The translations under genes were made by a program, and so were the position numbers. 64,000 nt of DNA. Source: CAYLPJ01 sp964385465. Its GTDB lineage: Bacteria; Planctomycetota; Phycisphaerae; SM23-33. Where the stretch lies: the NCBI GenBank assembly GCA_964385465.1, contig CAYLPJ010000005.1, positions 1 to 64,000 on the forward strand, written 5' to 3'. Shown here one piece after another: positions 8,286-16,631 of this stretch. The number at the start of each line of letters is the position of its first letter. Position 1 is the stretch's first letter. The notes below the pieces were generated by a model. It searched no databases. It saw only the letters and a list, made by a program, of their open reading frames with translations, and was not told where the DNA came from.

Positions 8286-11200
8286 TCAGCCGCCCAGGCA
8301 GATCACCGTCCCGTTCTTGAGCGACAGCAGCAGCCGCCCGCTGGCGGCTGCGAGGCCGTCGAAGACCGGCTCGGCGGGCAGGTCGGCCTCGAAGAGCACC
8401 TTGCCCGTCCCGGACGAGCGGAGCTGAAGGACGCACTCCCGCGGGTCGGGGTTGCCCGGGTCGAGCGGCCGGCCCGTCTTGGGCTCGACGACCACCGCGT
8501 CGCGCCAACCGGCGAGGACCAGCTTCTCGCCGCCGAGGACCATCGCCCGCGGCTGGAGGGGAACGTCGTGCGACCACCCCCCGCCCTTCCGCCGGCCGGA
8601 CGCGGTCAGCACCGTGCCCACCGGGAACCACTCGGGCTTGTAGCGCGTGAACTTCTGGTGGAAGTGGCCGACCTGGTCGTACTTCTCGGCCTGGCGCTTC
8701 CGCCGGTTCTTCAGCCCGGTGTAGGGGCTGGCGACGCTGACGGTGCGGGTGTCGTCGAAGGCGATCAACTGCCCTTTCCCGCCTCGGCCGCTCCAGCCCA
8801 TGCGGTGGAACCAGCTCCCCTCCAGCAGGCCCGTCGAGGCCGCCATCGGGCCGCGCCGGCCGCCCTTGTTCAGCTCCATGTCGAAGCCCGCGTTTCGCAT
8901 GCCGATCCTTCGCCCGTCGGAGACGAGGATGTCCGCCAGGAACCCCCACTTGCCGTCCTTGCCCCACACCCCGGACTTCAGCGACTCGCGGCAGAGCAGC
9001 TTGCCGGTGAACGCGTCCACGCCGTAGAGGCGGATCCCCCCGTCGAGGTTCGACGAATACCCCGCCGCGAAGTACGCGCGGTCGTTGACCACCAGCGTGC
9101 TGCCGTGGATCCGCAGGGGCGAGGCGAGGCGGTTTTCGTGGCCGACGCGGCGTTCGACGCGCGAGGTGCGGAACCGCCAGGCGAGTTCGCCGGTCGCGGC
9201 GTCGAGGCAGGTCACGGACCCGTCGCCGCAGCCGAAGATGCACAGGCCCTTGTAGAGGGTCGGCGGGGAATCCACCGCGCCGCCGGCGAGGTGCTTCCAG
9301 AGCGGCTTGCCCGTCTCGGCGTCGAGGCAGTGGACGGTGAAGGCGTCGCGATCGGCGACGTAGACCCGTCCGTCGGCGGCGACCGGCGCGGTGACGGTCG
9401 GGCCGATCTCCGCCCGCCACACCACCCCCGGCTTGTCGGGCAGGTCGCAGCCGGCGGCGGCCCGGGCCGCGCCGCCGCGGTAGGTCGGCCAGTCGCCTTC
9501 GCCGGCGGGGGCGGCGTCGCGCCTGGCCGCGACGGCCTCCAGCGCCGGTCCGGGCTCGGTCACCGGCTCGGGCTCGATGTCCGCCCAGGAGGTCCGCTCG
9601 GAGAGGGCGAAGAAGCCGTTGATCTTCCCCGAGCCGTAGCAGCGGCAGGTGTCGGGTGGGACGTACAGGTAGCCGTTGGCCGGCATGATGCCGTACTGGC
9701 AGAGCCCGCGGACCCAACGGTGCGTCTCGTTGGTCTTCGTCCGGGGGTCCACAACCTGGATGCCGCTATGGCCGATCAGCAGGAAATCCCGCGTGGCCTT
9801 GTTGCGGTAGCAACGGTGGTGGTGCTGCGTGTGGGCGAACGGCAGCAGGTCGGTGACCTCGCCGGTCCGCAGGTCCAGGCCGACGGCCGTCTTGGCGTCG
9901 TTGAGAAAGGCGCTGCGAGGCACGTCGATTCCCGTGGTGATCACGCCGCGGCGGTTCTTGCGGCTGTCGCGCCAGATGGACTTGGTCATCGGCACGGTCC
10001 AGACCTTCTCGCCGATGACGAACAGGTCCCCCGGCGAGCCGAAGCCCATCGCGCCCTTGTTCTCCCAGAGCTTCTCGCCGCTCTCGGCCGACCACGCCAC
10101 CAGGCGGTTCCACTTCAGGCACAGCACGGTGTCCGCCCGCGCGACGACCGTCGGGGCGTAGCTGCGGAGGAACAGCCCCTCGGTCTCGAACGCCGACGCC
10201 CAGCGCTGCTTGCCGGTCCCGGCGTCCAGACAGTGGATCCGCTCATTGTCGAGGTAGTACACCCGCTGGCCGAAGGCCACAAGAGACAGCGGCACGAGGT
10301 GCCGCAGGTGCTCGCCGGTGATTCGCCAGAGCTCCCGCCCGGTCGTCGCGTCGTAGGCGACGATCCGCTTCTCGACGGTGGGCTGCTCGAACTCGGCCAT
10401 CTCCCAGTAGCCGTGGCAGCCGTCGGCCTTGTCGATGAGGATGCTCGGGTCGCCGATCACCGCCAGCAGCATGCCGTCGTGGTGGACCAGCTCCTCCGTG
10501 CCTTCCGAGCCGGCGTACGTGTGCAGCGTCTCGCCGGTCGCGGCGTCGAGCTTCACCGCCGGGGCGCAGAGGCCCAGCGTGGCGAAGACGTCGTCGCCGA
10601 CGGAGACCAGCCGCCGGGGCAGTTGCTTGGGGCCGGCTCGGAAGTTGTACAGGTGCGTCATCCAGTCGGGGATCGCCCGCTTCCACAGCAGCGTGCCGTT
10701 GAACGCATCCCGGGCGATGAGCTTCCAGCTCGACGGGCGGTGCATGATCGAGATGGGGCCCTCATCGAGGATGTAGAACACGCGCCCGTTCGAGCTGGTC
10801 ATCGCCGACATGCTGGCGAGGGCGTCGTGGTGGCGGGAGCGTTTCGGCCCGGCCGACCACTGCACGTGCCGCGGCCGGCGGATGCGCTTGTCGTCGCAGA
10901 CGGCGTTGTTCGAGGCGTCGTAGAGGTAGTGCGTCCACTGGTCGATCTCGTCCGGCCAGGGCTTGACGAGTTTCGCCCGCTCGCCGACGCGCCCGGCCTT
11001 CCTCAGCCCGGGCGCATCGGGCAGTTCGCCGTCGGCCGCGACCAGCACCACGCCGTCGGGCACGAGGACGCGCTCGATCTCCGCGGGCGCCACGTCCGCC
11101 CGGTCGTCGATCACGAGCAGGTTGACGATGTTGTCGCCGTAGGGGAGGTTCCGCCCGTCGTACGTCTCGGCCGAGACCTTGCCGTACACCCCCGCGGCAT

Positions 11201-11429
11201 CGATGCGGGCCTTGGCGCGGGCGATCTTCGCGGCGTCGGTGTCGAGGGCGTGGACCAGGAACGCGTCGCCGCCGAACAGCTCGACGGTCCCGGTCCCGTC
11301 GCCGCAGCCGAGGTGCACCACGACCCCGCCGCGAACGCCGGCGGCGGCGTCGTTTTCGGCGGCGGAAGCCGTCGCGCGGGAGGCGAACACGGCCGAGAGG
11401 GACAGGAGGGCGATCTTCCAGATGTTCAC
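8286..11429 (-). CDS. Methyltransferase-like domain fused to a PQQ-type beta-propeller
   Basis: This 1047-aa protein starts at GTG 11429, preceded by GAGGTGAA. Residues 1-25 resemble a signal peptide (IALLSLSAVFASRATASA). Residues about 30-170 carry an S-adenosylmethionine-binding motif I, VVHLGCGDGTG, and a Rossmann-like order. The rest contains PQQ/quinoprotein-alcohol-dehydrogenase-like propeller blades (for example LDAATGETLHTYAG, YDATTGRELWRI, LDAETGKPLWKH). Such fusions occur in Planctomycetes; the methyltransferase part of an exported protein may be a remnant or a binding fold. Substrate and location are unproven. It ends convergent to the thioredoxin gene, 33 bp away, and follows the FAD oxidoreductase on the same strand. 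Confidence 0.8.
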   Translation of the reverse strand: MNIWKIALLSLSAVFASRATASAAENDAAAGVRGGVVVHLGCGDGTGTVELFGGDAFLVHALDTDAAKIARAKARIDAAGVYGKVSAETYDGRNLPYGDNIVNLLVIDDRADVAPAEIERVLVPDGVVLVAADGELPDAPGLRKAGRVGERAKLVKPWPDEIDQWTHYLYDASNNAVCDDKRIRRPRHVQWSAGPKRSRHHDALASMSAMTSSNGRVFYILDEGPISIMHRPSSWKLIARDAFNGTLLWKRAIPDWMTHLYNFRAGPKQLPRRLVSVGDDVFATLGLCAPAVKLDAATGETLHTYAGSEGTEELVHHDGMLLAVIGDPSILIDKADGCHGYWEMAEFEQPTVEKRIVAYDATTGRELWRITGEHLRHLVPLSLVAFGQRVYYLDNERIHCLDAGTGKQRWASAFETEGLFLRSYAPTVVARADTVLCLKWNRLVAWSAESGEKLWENKGAMGFGSPGDLFVIGEKVWTVPMTKSIWRDSRKNRRGVITTGIDVPRSAFLNDAKTAVGLDLRTGEVTDLLPFAHTQHHHRCYRNKATRDFLLIGHSGIQVVDPRTKTNETHRWVRGLCQYGIMPANGYLYVPPDTCRCYGSGKINGFFALSERTSWADIEPEPVTEPGPALEAVAARRDAAPAGEGDWPTYRGGAARAAAGCDLPDKPGVVWRAEIGPTVTAPVAADGRVYVADRDAFTVHCLDAETGKPLWKHLAGGAVDSPPTLYKGLCIFGCGDGSVTCLDAATGELAWRFRTSRVERRVGHENRLASPLRIHGSTLVVNDRAYFAAGYSSNLDGGIRLYGVDAFTGKLLCRESLKSGVWGKDGKWGFLADILVSDGRRIGMRNAGFDMELNKGGRRGPMAASTGLLEGSWFHRMGWSGRGGKGQLIAFDDTRTVSVASPYTGLKNRRKRQAEKYDQVGHFHQKFTRYKPEWFPVGTVLTASGRRKGGGWSHDVPLQPRAMVLGGEKLVLAGWRDAVVVEPKTGRPLDPGNPDPRECVLQLRSSGTGKVLFEADLPAEPVFDGLAAASGRLLLSLKNGTVICLGG

Positions 11430-11531
11430 GGGTTCACCTCGCGGGAAGCGCGCAGGGGCGCGGACAGTCGGATACCGCCATCGATGGTACGCTGCCGGGG
11501 GGAGGCGATGCAACGCCGCCCGACGGAGCCG

Positions 11532-12839
11532 CTACAGCACCGCGCCGTGCTCGACGAGCATCTTGCGCAGGGCCACGCCGTCCACCTCGGCGGCGGGGGT
11601 GCCCTTCTCGGCGGCGAGGGCGGCGGCCAGGCCGGCCGCCTGACCGACGGTGCAGGCCGGCGGCATCACGCGCATGGAGCTGTGGACGGCGTGGTCGACG
11701 GAGATCGGCCTGCCGCCGATCCAGAGGTTCGCCAGGCCCTTGGGCACGATGGAGCCGTAGGGGATCTCGTACCAGTCGCCCTCGGGAAGTCGGAGATGCT
11801 CGGTCCCCGTGCCGTCGGGGTTGTGGATGTCGATGTTGTAGCAGACGCGGGCGATCGCGTCGGGGTACTTCCGCGCGGCGGTGAAGTCCTCCCGCGTGAC
11901 GTACGCCTCGCCGCGGACGCGCCGGCTCTCGCGGACGCCGACGTGATGGCCGACGGAATAGACCCAGCACGTCTCGAAGCCGGGCACGTGCTTTCGGAAG
12001 AAGGCGAGGTACTCGCGGAGCTGTCGGCGGGCCTGGAGCTCGGCGTCGCTGAGCTCGACGGCGTCGATCGCGCTGTGGTGGATCACCCGCGTGGTGTTGA
12101 AGTGCACGACGTCGTCTCGGAGCCAGGCGAACATGAGCACGTCCTCGCGGAGGCAGTCGATCTCGCCGCGGGCCTTGGCCTCGTCGTAGAGGCCGGAGAT
12201 CTCCTTCCGCTCGGGCACTCGCGAGCGGTCCACGCCGGCGAGCTTGAAGCACAGCGTCATCGGCTGGCAGTGCCCGCTGGGGCCGCCGAACTCGATCTCG
12301 GCGCCCGCGCGGGCCGCGAGGTCCGCGTCGCCGGTGCAGTCGACGTAGCTCTTGCCCCGTACGGCGGTCAGGCCGGACTTGCTGAACAGCACGGCCGCGG
12401 TGATGCGCCCGCCGGCGGTCATGGCGTCGGCGAGGCTGTGGTGGTAGAGCGGCTCGACGCCGGCGTCGAGGAGCACGTCCTCGGCGGCGAGCATGGCGGC
12501 GTCCTTGGAGATGCTGCGGTCGAGGTGGGAGGACACCTCGTCGCCGACCGGTCCGGAGGCGTCTTCGGAGAGGTACTTGCGCATCGCCTTGACCCACTCG
12601 ACGTATACCGGCCGGTCCAGGCACTTGCCGTCCAGGTGGTTCGGCATGAACGGGTGAATCTCGCCCGCCGACGCCATCCCGCCCGGAAAACCGTATCGCT
12701 CGACGAGCAGCGTCTTGGCGCCGGCACGGGCGGCCATCACGGCGGCGCCGATCCCGCCGGGCCCGCTGCCGAAGACCACCACGTCGGCCTCCCGGGTGAC
12801 GGGCAGGTCGCGGGAGATGTCGTAGTGAACGATCGCCAT
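11532..12839 (-). CDS. FAD-dependent oxidoreductase
   Basis: This 435-aa enzyme of the FAD-dependent oxidoreductase type is common in polysaccharide-degrading Planctomycetes. The dinucleotide-binding motif VVVFGSGPGGIGAAVMAARAG is at about residues 19-39, and the second FAD signature is SYVDCTGDADLAARAG around 165-180. The C-terminal GQAAGLAAALA segment closes the FAD site. No signal peptide is visible, so it is probably cytoplasmic. Its start lies 30 bp after the last BMC gene on the same strand, so it may be read through from that operon, making it a possible accessory redox enzyme for the sugar pathway. The substrate is unknown. Confidence 0.8.
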   Translation of the reverse strand: MAIVHYDISRDLPVTREADVVVFGSGPGGIGAAVMAARAGAKTLLVERYGFPGGMASAGEIHPFMPNHLDGKCLDRPVYVEWVKAMRKYLSEDASGPVGDEVSSHLDRSISKDAAMLAAEDVLLDAGVEPLYHHSLADAMTAGGRITAAVLFSKSGLTAVRGKSYVDCTGDADLAARAGAEIEFGGPSGHCQPMTLCFKLAGVDRSRVPERKEISGLYDEAKARGEIDCLREDVLMFAWLRDDVVHFNTTRVIHHSAIDAVELSDAELQARRQLREYLAFFRKHVPGFETCWVYSVGHHVGVRESRRVRGEAYVTREDFTAARKYPDAIARVCYNIDIHNPDGTGTEHLRLPEGDWYEIPYGSIVPKGLANLWIGGRPISVDHAVHSSMRVMPPACTVGQAAGLAAALAAEKGTPAAEVDGVALRKMLVEHGAVL

Positions 12840-12869
12840 GGGTGTGCTCCTTGCTTTGGCGGTGTGGTG

Positions 12870-14093
12870 TCAGCCTATGGTGCGGTCCAGCCGCGCGCGG
12901 TGGTAGGCGAGGCGCTGCTCGCTGCTCATCGCCGGGAAGTCCGGCGTGCCGTCCGGCCGCATCGGCCAGGCGTCGGCGGCGCCGTTGCCCGCGGCGGATG
13001 TGTTCGATGCGCCTTCGGCCGCGGGGTGCCCGGCGGCCGAGGGCACGCTGATGGTCCGTCCCTCGCCGCCGCCGTAGCTCAGGGCGGTGTCGGTGAGCTG
13101 GAGGTCGTCCTCCAGCGGGCGGTGGGGGCGGATGCCGAGGCCCTCGAGCACGCCGTGATAGGCGCGGACGGCGTGTTCGGGGCCGATCTCGCCGTCGGCG
13201 ATCCACCGGAGGAACTGGATGAAGCTGAGCTGGTGCTCGGCGTTGTTGATCTTTCGCCCGTACAGGGCTGCCCGCGCGCCGTGGTCGCGGGCGTCGGCGA
13301 GGAGTTGGAAGGCGTCGCGGGTTGTCCCCGCCGAACCGCCCAGCACGCCGGGGACCAGGTGGGGGTCGTAGCGGACGAGCTCCTCCATCGCGGCCGGGCC
13401 GGTGTAGACCATTTTCAGGAAGATCGGCCGGGCCGTCTGGGGCACGCCGGCCAGGGCGCGGGCGATCATGTCGTTGAGGAAGTGCCCGATCCGTTCGGGC
13501 GGGATGGGATGGACGGGCGCGTTGGGGGTGAAGATCTCCAGGAAGTGGCGGAAGCCCTTCTGCTCGGCCTCGATGCGGAACCGGCGGTAGGCGTCGAGCA
13601 TGGCGCGGTCGAGCTCGACGTCGTTGTTGAACGTCATGCTGAAGAGGCCGAGGTTTGCGCCGAGGTGGCGCTGCGCGTCGTCGCAGCCGAGCTGCCCGCA
13701 CTGGGCGTGGTCCAGCAGGGCGGTGCGGAACGGCCTGGCCGGGGCCTTCGGGTAGGACGCCCCGCGGGCGACGTGGATGTCCGTCGTGTCGTTGGCGCGG
13801 ATGGCGGGGGTGACCGGCGAGGCGTCGAAGATCCGCTCGCGCAGCGTGAGCACCTCGTTGGACGAGACGCTCATCAGCATGATGTCCACCAGCCCCTGTG
13901 CGGTGTTCTGGCGGACGTGCTGCCTGTAGTCGGCCAGGGAGCGGAAGCCGCCGTCGGCGTGCTCGGGGCTCTTTCCCGGCGCGGCCATGCCGAAGGCCAT
14001 GTCGGCGTCCTTGGCGTCGGCGAGGATGAACGCCTTGGACCCGGCGGGGTCTGCGTGGATGTCGGCGAGCTTGACGTCGAGCGACTTGTCCAT
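12870..14093 (-). CDS. BMC-locus aldolase-like TIM-barrel protein with candidate targeting tail
   Basis: This 407-aa protein has a body (about 1-345) that looks like a class I aldolase/LacD-type barrel: RPIFLKMVYTG offers a candidate Schiff-base Lys, then VPGVLGGSAGTT resembles a phosphate-binding loop, followed by ALYGRKINNA. After a low-complexity linker (about 350-385) comes a short amphipathic helix, SSEQRLAYHRARL, at the extreme C-terminus, the layout of a BMC encapsulation peptide. The gene is 19 bp downstream of the class II aldolase in the shell operon. It may process a second sugar intermediate or be a non-catalytic partner. The family assignment rests on fold pattern only. Confidence 0.55.
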   Translation of the reverse strand: MDKSLDVKLADIHADPAGSKAFILADAKDADMAFGMAAPGKSPEHADGGFRSLADYRQHVRQNTAQGLVDIMLMSVSSNEVLTLRERIFDASPVTPAIRANDTTDIHVARGASYPKAPARPFRTALLDHAQCGQLGCDDAQRHLGANLGLFSMTFNNDVELDRAMLDAYRRFRIEAEQKGFRHFLEIFTPNAPVHPIPPERIGHFLNDMIARALAGVPQTARPIFLKMVYTGPAAMEELVRYDPHLVPGVLGGSAGTTRDAFQLLADARDHGARAALYGRKINNAEHQLSFIQFLRWIADGEIGPEHAVRAYHGVLEGLGIRPHRPLEDDLQLTDTALSYGGGEGRTISVPSAAGHPAAEGASNTSAAGNGAADAWPMRPDGTPDFPAMSSEQRLAYHRARLDRTIG

Positions 14094-14112
14094 GCTGGTC
14101 TGCCTCGCGGGC

Positions 14113-15093
14113 CTAGCCTCCGTTGCCGCCGCTCTGTGCGATGATCTGGTCGGTGATCAACTGGACCATCCGCTCGGTCTCGTCCTCGAGGGCGCGTTGG
14201 CGTGCGGTGTCGCTGGAGCCGCCGAGATAGTCGGCCCCGGGGACCTCGCGCCCGGCGAGAACGGCGGGGAAGCGGTGGAACTGCTGGGCCTGGCCGTTCT
14301 GGCTGGGCAGCCCGGCGATGCCGTTGCCCCGCCCGTGCCCGTCGGCGTCGGCGGTGTGCTGGGGGATCGCCTGCTGGCTGAAGCCGCGGAGGAACTCGTC
14401 GCTGCCGGCCAGGACGCACATCTCGCAGTCGCTCTCGAGGCGCGGGTCGGGCAGGCCCATTCGTTCCTTGATGTCCAGCAGCTCGCCGACCTTCGGCGTG
14501 GAGATCTGCTGGACCTTGCCGATCTGCTTGGCCAGCAGCAGGATCTTGCAGTACATGTCCAGCGTCTCGAGGTGGAAGTAGGCGTGCTCGAGGTCCTTGT
14601 CGCAGGCGACCGCGCCGTGGTTGGCCAGCAGGATCGTGTTGGCCTTGTTCCGCAGGTGCGGGAGGATCGTCTCGGCGAAGCCCTTGCCGCCGGGCGTCTC
14701 GTATTCGGCGATGGGGACGCGTCCGATGAGGATCTCGACTTCCGGGAGGATGCAGGTGGGCACGTCCACGCCGGCGATGGCGAATGCCGTCGCGTGCGGC
14801 GGGTGGGCGTGGGCCACCGCGTTGATCTCGGGCAGCTCGTGGAAGATCTCCAGGTGCAGCAGGATCTCGCTGGTCCGCGGTTTGGCCCCGGCGAGCTGCT
14901 TGCCCTCGTCATTCACCGTGGCGATGTCCTCGGGCTTGAGGAAGCCCTTCGACACGCCCGTCGGCGTGCACAGGAACCGCCCGTCGCCCAGCCGGTACGA
15001 GATGTTCCCGTCGTTGGCGGCCACGTAGCCCTGCTGGTACATCCGCCGGCCGAGCTCGCAGATGAGCTTCTTGATCTCCCATTCGTTGATCAT
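14113..15093 (-). CDS. Class II aldolase (fuculose/rhamnulose-1-phosphate type), BMC-targeted
   Basis: This 326-aa enzyme should split deoxyhexulose-1-phosphates into dihydroxyacetone phosphate and lactaldehyde, feeding the aldehyde into the compartment. The zinc site is visible as HAHPPHATAFA and as the His of LANHGAVACD; the catalytic Glu is probably that of RTSE. The class II aldolase fold covers about 1-230. A Gly/Gln-rich linker and a C-terminal amphipathic helix, ETERMVQLITDQIIAQ, follow, matching encapsulation peptides known for PVM-type BMC aldolases. ATG 15093 is chosen over the in-frame ATG six codons upstream because GGAG sits at the right distance before it. Neighbours are a BMC-P gene upstream and the aldolase-like gene downstream. 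Confidence 0.88.
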   Translation of the reverse strand: MINEWEIKKLICELGRRMYQQGYVAANDGNISYRLGDGRFLCTPTGVSKGFLKPEDIATVNDEGKQLAGAKPRTSEILLHLEIFHELPEINAVAHAHPPHATAFAIAGVDVPTCILPEVEILIGRVPIAEYETPGGKGFAETILPHLRNKANTILLANHGAVACDKDLEHAYFHLETLDMYCKILLLAKQIGKVQQISTPKVGELLDIKERMGLPDPRLESDCEMCVLAGSDEFLRGFSQQAIPQHTADADGHGRGNGIAGLPSQNGQAQQFHRFPAVLAGREVPGADYLGGSSDTARQRALEDETERMVQLITDQIIAQSGGNGG

Positions 15094-15124
15094 CGCCGTC
15101 TCCTCGCCCATGGGGGCGGTTGCA

Positions 15125-15427
15125 TCACGGCACCGGGAGGACCGGGTCGAAGTCCACCCGATCCAGGATGCACGCGTTGTAGCTGTCGTAGGGTACCTTG
15201 TCGGGCCAGAACGGCGCGGTGGCCTCGCGGCCCTCGACGAGGCCGACCAGGTCGTCCTCCCGGGCGGCCAGGTTGTCGTAGAGCACCGGGGTCTCGTCCT
15301 CGCCTTGCCTCTCGCCCCCGGCCAGGGCCGAGCGGTCCAGCGGGCGGACGAGCAGATAGCTGCCCGGCTTCAGCTCGGGCATGGCCCGGTTCAGCGTCAC
15401 CTTGCCGATGACTTTCGCGATCCGCAT
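15125..15427 (-). CDS. BMC-P shell pentamer (EutN/CcmL family), copy 1
   Basis: This 100-aa protein is a typical EutN/CcmL-fold vertex protein: the N-terminal strand MRIAKVIGKVTL, then YLLVRPLD, and a C-terminal ACILDRVDF strand. Pentamers cap the twelve vertices of the icosahedral shell. It differs from the other two BMC-P proteins by a longer, acidic middle (EGREATAPFWPDKVPYDS). It sits between the RpiB-like gene and the aldolase, with 3 bp and 31 bp gaps, clearly within the operon. Confidence 0.9.
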   Translation of the reverse strand: MRIAKVIGKVTLNRAMPELKPGSYLLVRPLDRSALAGGERQGEDETPVLYDNLAAREDDLVGLVEGREATAPFWPDKVPYDSYNACILDRVDFDPVLPVP

Positions 15428-15430
15428 GGC

Positions 15431-16354
15431 CTAGCCGTTCTCCAGGTTCTCGAGGTTGTCCATCAGCACCGTCGCCGCCGGGCGCAGGGCCCGGGGGGCG
15501 GCGAACGCACGCAGCATCGCCCGCATCTCGTGGAACGTGCTGAAGGCGTGCTCCAGCACCAGGACGTTCGGCGCGAAGTGCCGGATGGCCCCCGCCACGC
15601 TGTCCGTCCGCGTGCCCTGCACCGCGCGGATGCCGTCGATCTTGTTCGCCAGGACCATCGCGTCGGCGGCGTAGGGCAGGATCACCGCGCCGGCCGAGAC
15701 CGTCCCGTCCAGCACGGCCCCGCACAGCAGGCGGGTGTTGGCGATCCAGCAGTCGGTCTGCGTGTAGTCCACCACCGCCATGCGGTCGTGGGCCAGCCCG
15801 GCCAGCACGCCGCGGACGGCCTCGCTGGGCCGCTCGATCACCAGCCCCATCCCGCCGGTCGGCCTGGGGGTCTCGCAGGCGCCGGTCGCGCACGCGGCCG
15901 CGGGGGGCTGCCCGTTGCCCCCGTCGTTCGTTTCAGGCGGGGCGGGCAGCGGTTGGGGGAGCTTCTTGACGGTCAGGTGGCGCTGGTCGACGACGTCCTC
16001 GGCCGCGGGGGTGAGGTACTCGTTGTGGGCCAGTTCCAGCGTCCGCCCGTTGCCGCCCTCGGTCTCGAGGCGCCGGAGGAGCATGTCGGCGGTGATGAAG
16101 ACCTTCGCCGCCGGCGGGGGGGTCTCGCGCTTGCCCGTGGCCTGCTGGGCCGCCGAGATCACGGTCGCGGGTCCGGGGGAAGCCGCCGACCGCGCCATGG
16201 CCGCGAAGGTCGGCGCGGCCGTGCTTGCCGGGGCGGGCGAGTTGGCCGGCGCGTTGGCTGGGGCCGGCGCCTCGGCGGGCTGCGCCGCGGCGAGGCCCCG
16301 GGAGTGGAGCGCCTCCAGCACGCGTCGCGTGATTTCGTTCACCAGGTCATCCAC
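15431..16354 (-). CDS. BMC-associated RpiB/LacAB-like protein with N-terminal targeting helix
   Basis: This 307-aa protein opens with an amphipathic helix, MDDLVNEITRRVLEALHSRG, then an Ala/Pro linker (about 25-75), a segment with ITADMLLRRLE and LTPAAEDVV resembling the TPAA-type motif of several BMC accessory proteins, and a C-terminal domain (about 165-307). There, LANKIDGIRAVQGTRTDS followed by APNVLVLEH resembles the isomerase RpiB/LacA/LacB fold. Catalytic residues of RpiB could not be identified, so the reaction is unknown. The gene overlaps the upstream BMC-P by 8 bp. Proteins of this kind are recurring members of PVM-type loci. Confidence 0.65.
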   Translation of the reverse strand: MDDLVNEITRRVLEALHSRGLAAAQPAEAPAPANAPANSPAPASTAAPTFAAMARSAASPGPATVISAAQQATGKRETPPPAAKVFITADMLLRRLETEGGNGRTLELAHNEYLTPAAEDVVDQRHLTVKKLPQPLPAPPETNDGGNGQPPAAACATGACETPRPTGGMGLVIERPSEAVRGVLAGLAHDRMAVVDYTQTDCWIANTRLLCGAVLDGTVSAGAVILPYAADAMVLANKIDGIRAVQGTRTDSVAGAIRHFAPNVLVLEHAFSTFHEMRAMLRAFAAPRALRPAATVLMDNLENLENG

Positions 16355-16619
16355 TGCTGCCGTCCTCGTCCACCATGCCGATCACGGACCACCGGATCGG
16401 CGAGTTCGTGTTGCCGACCATCTCCCGCGTGCCCTTGCCGTCGTTGCTGATCAGTACCTTCGTGCCGTGTCCGGCCCCGAGCATGTCGATCGCCAGAACG
16501 GGGTCGCCGTCGGGGCCGTTGTCGCAGTCCAGCGGCTGGACGATCAGCACCTTCCACCCGTGCATCGAGGGGTGGCAGATGTGCGTCACCACGTTGCCTT
16601 CGACCATGCCGACGAGCAT
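16347..16619 (-). CDS. BMC-P shell pentamer (EutN/CcmL family), copy 2
   Basis: This 90-aa vertex protein has the classic EutN/CcmL order: MLVGMVEGNVV, WKVLIVQPLD, AIDMLGAGHGTKVLISND and a final VIGMVDE strand. The GAGxGxxVL loop is well conserved. It follows the aldehyde dehydrogenase by 12 bp and overlaps the RpiB-like gene by 8 bp, which suggests tight translational coupling. Confidence 0.92.
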   Translation of the reverse strand: MLVGMVEGNVVTHICHPSMHGWKVLIVQPLDCDNGPDGDPVLAIDMLGAGHGTKVLISNDGKGTREMVGNTNSPIRWSVIGMVDEDGSSG

Positions 16620-16631
16620 CGCCTCTCCCGG

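Noticed and set aside
12870..14093. Calling the 407-aa protein a lactaldehyde reductase or lactate dehydrogenase
   Set aside because: No Rossmann motif or NAD-binding pattern is visible; the sequence reads as a TIM barrel.
8568..14144. Very long plus-strand open frame (over 1800 codons)
   Set aside because: It lies antisense to three well-supported minus-strand genes and its protein is Gly/Val/Ala/Arg-rich with no domain; a codon-bias shadow in GC-rich DNA.
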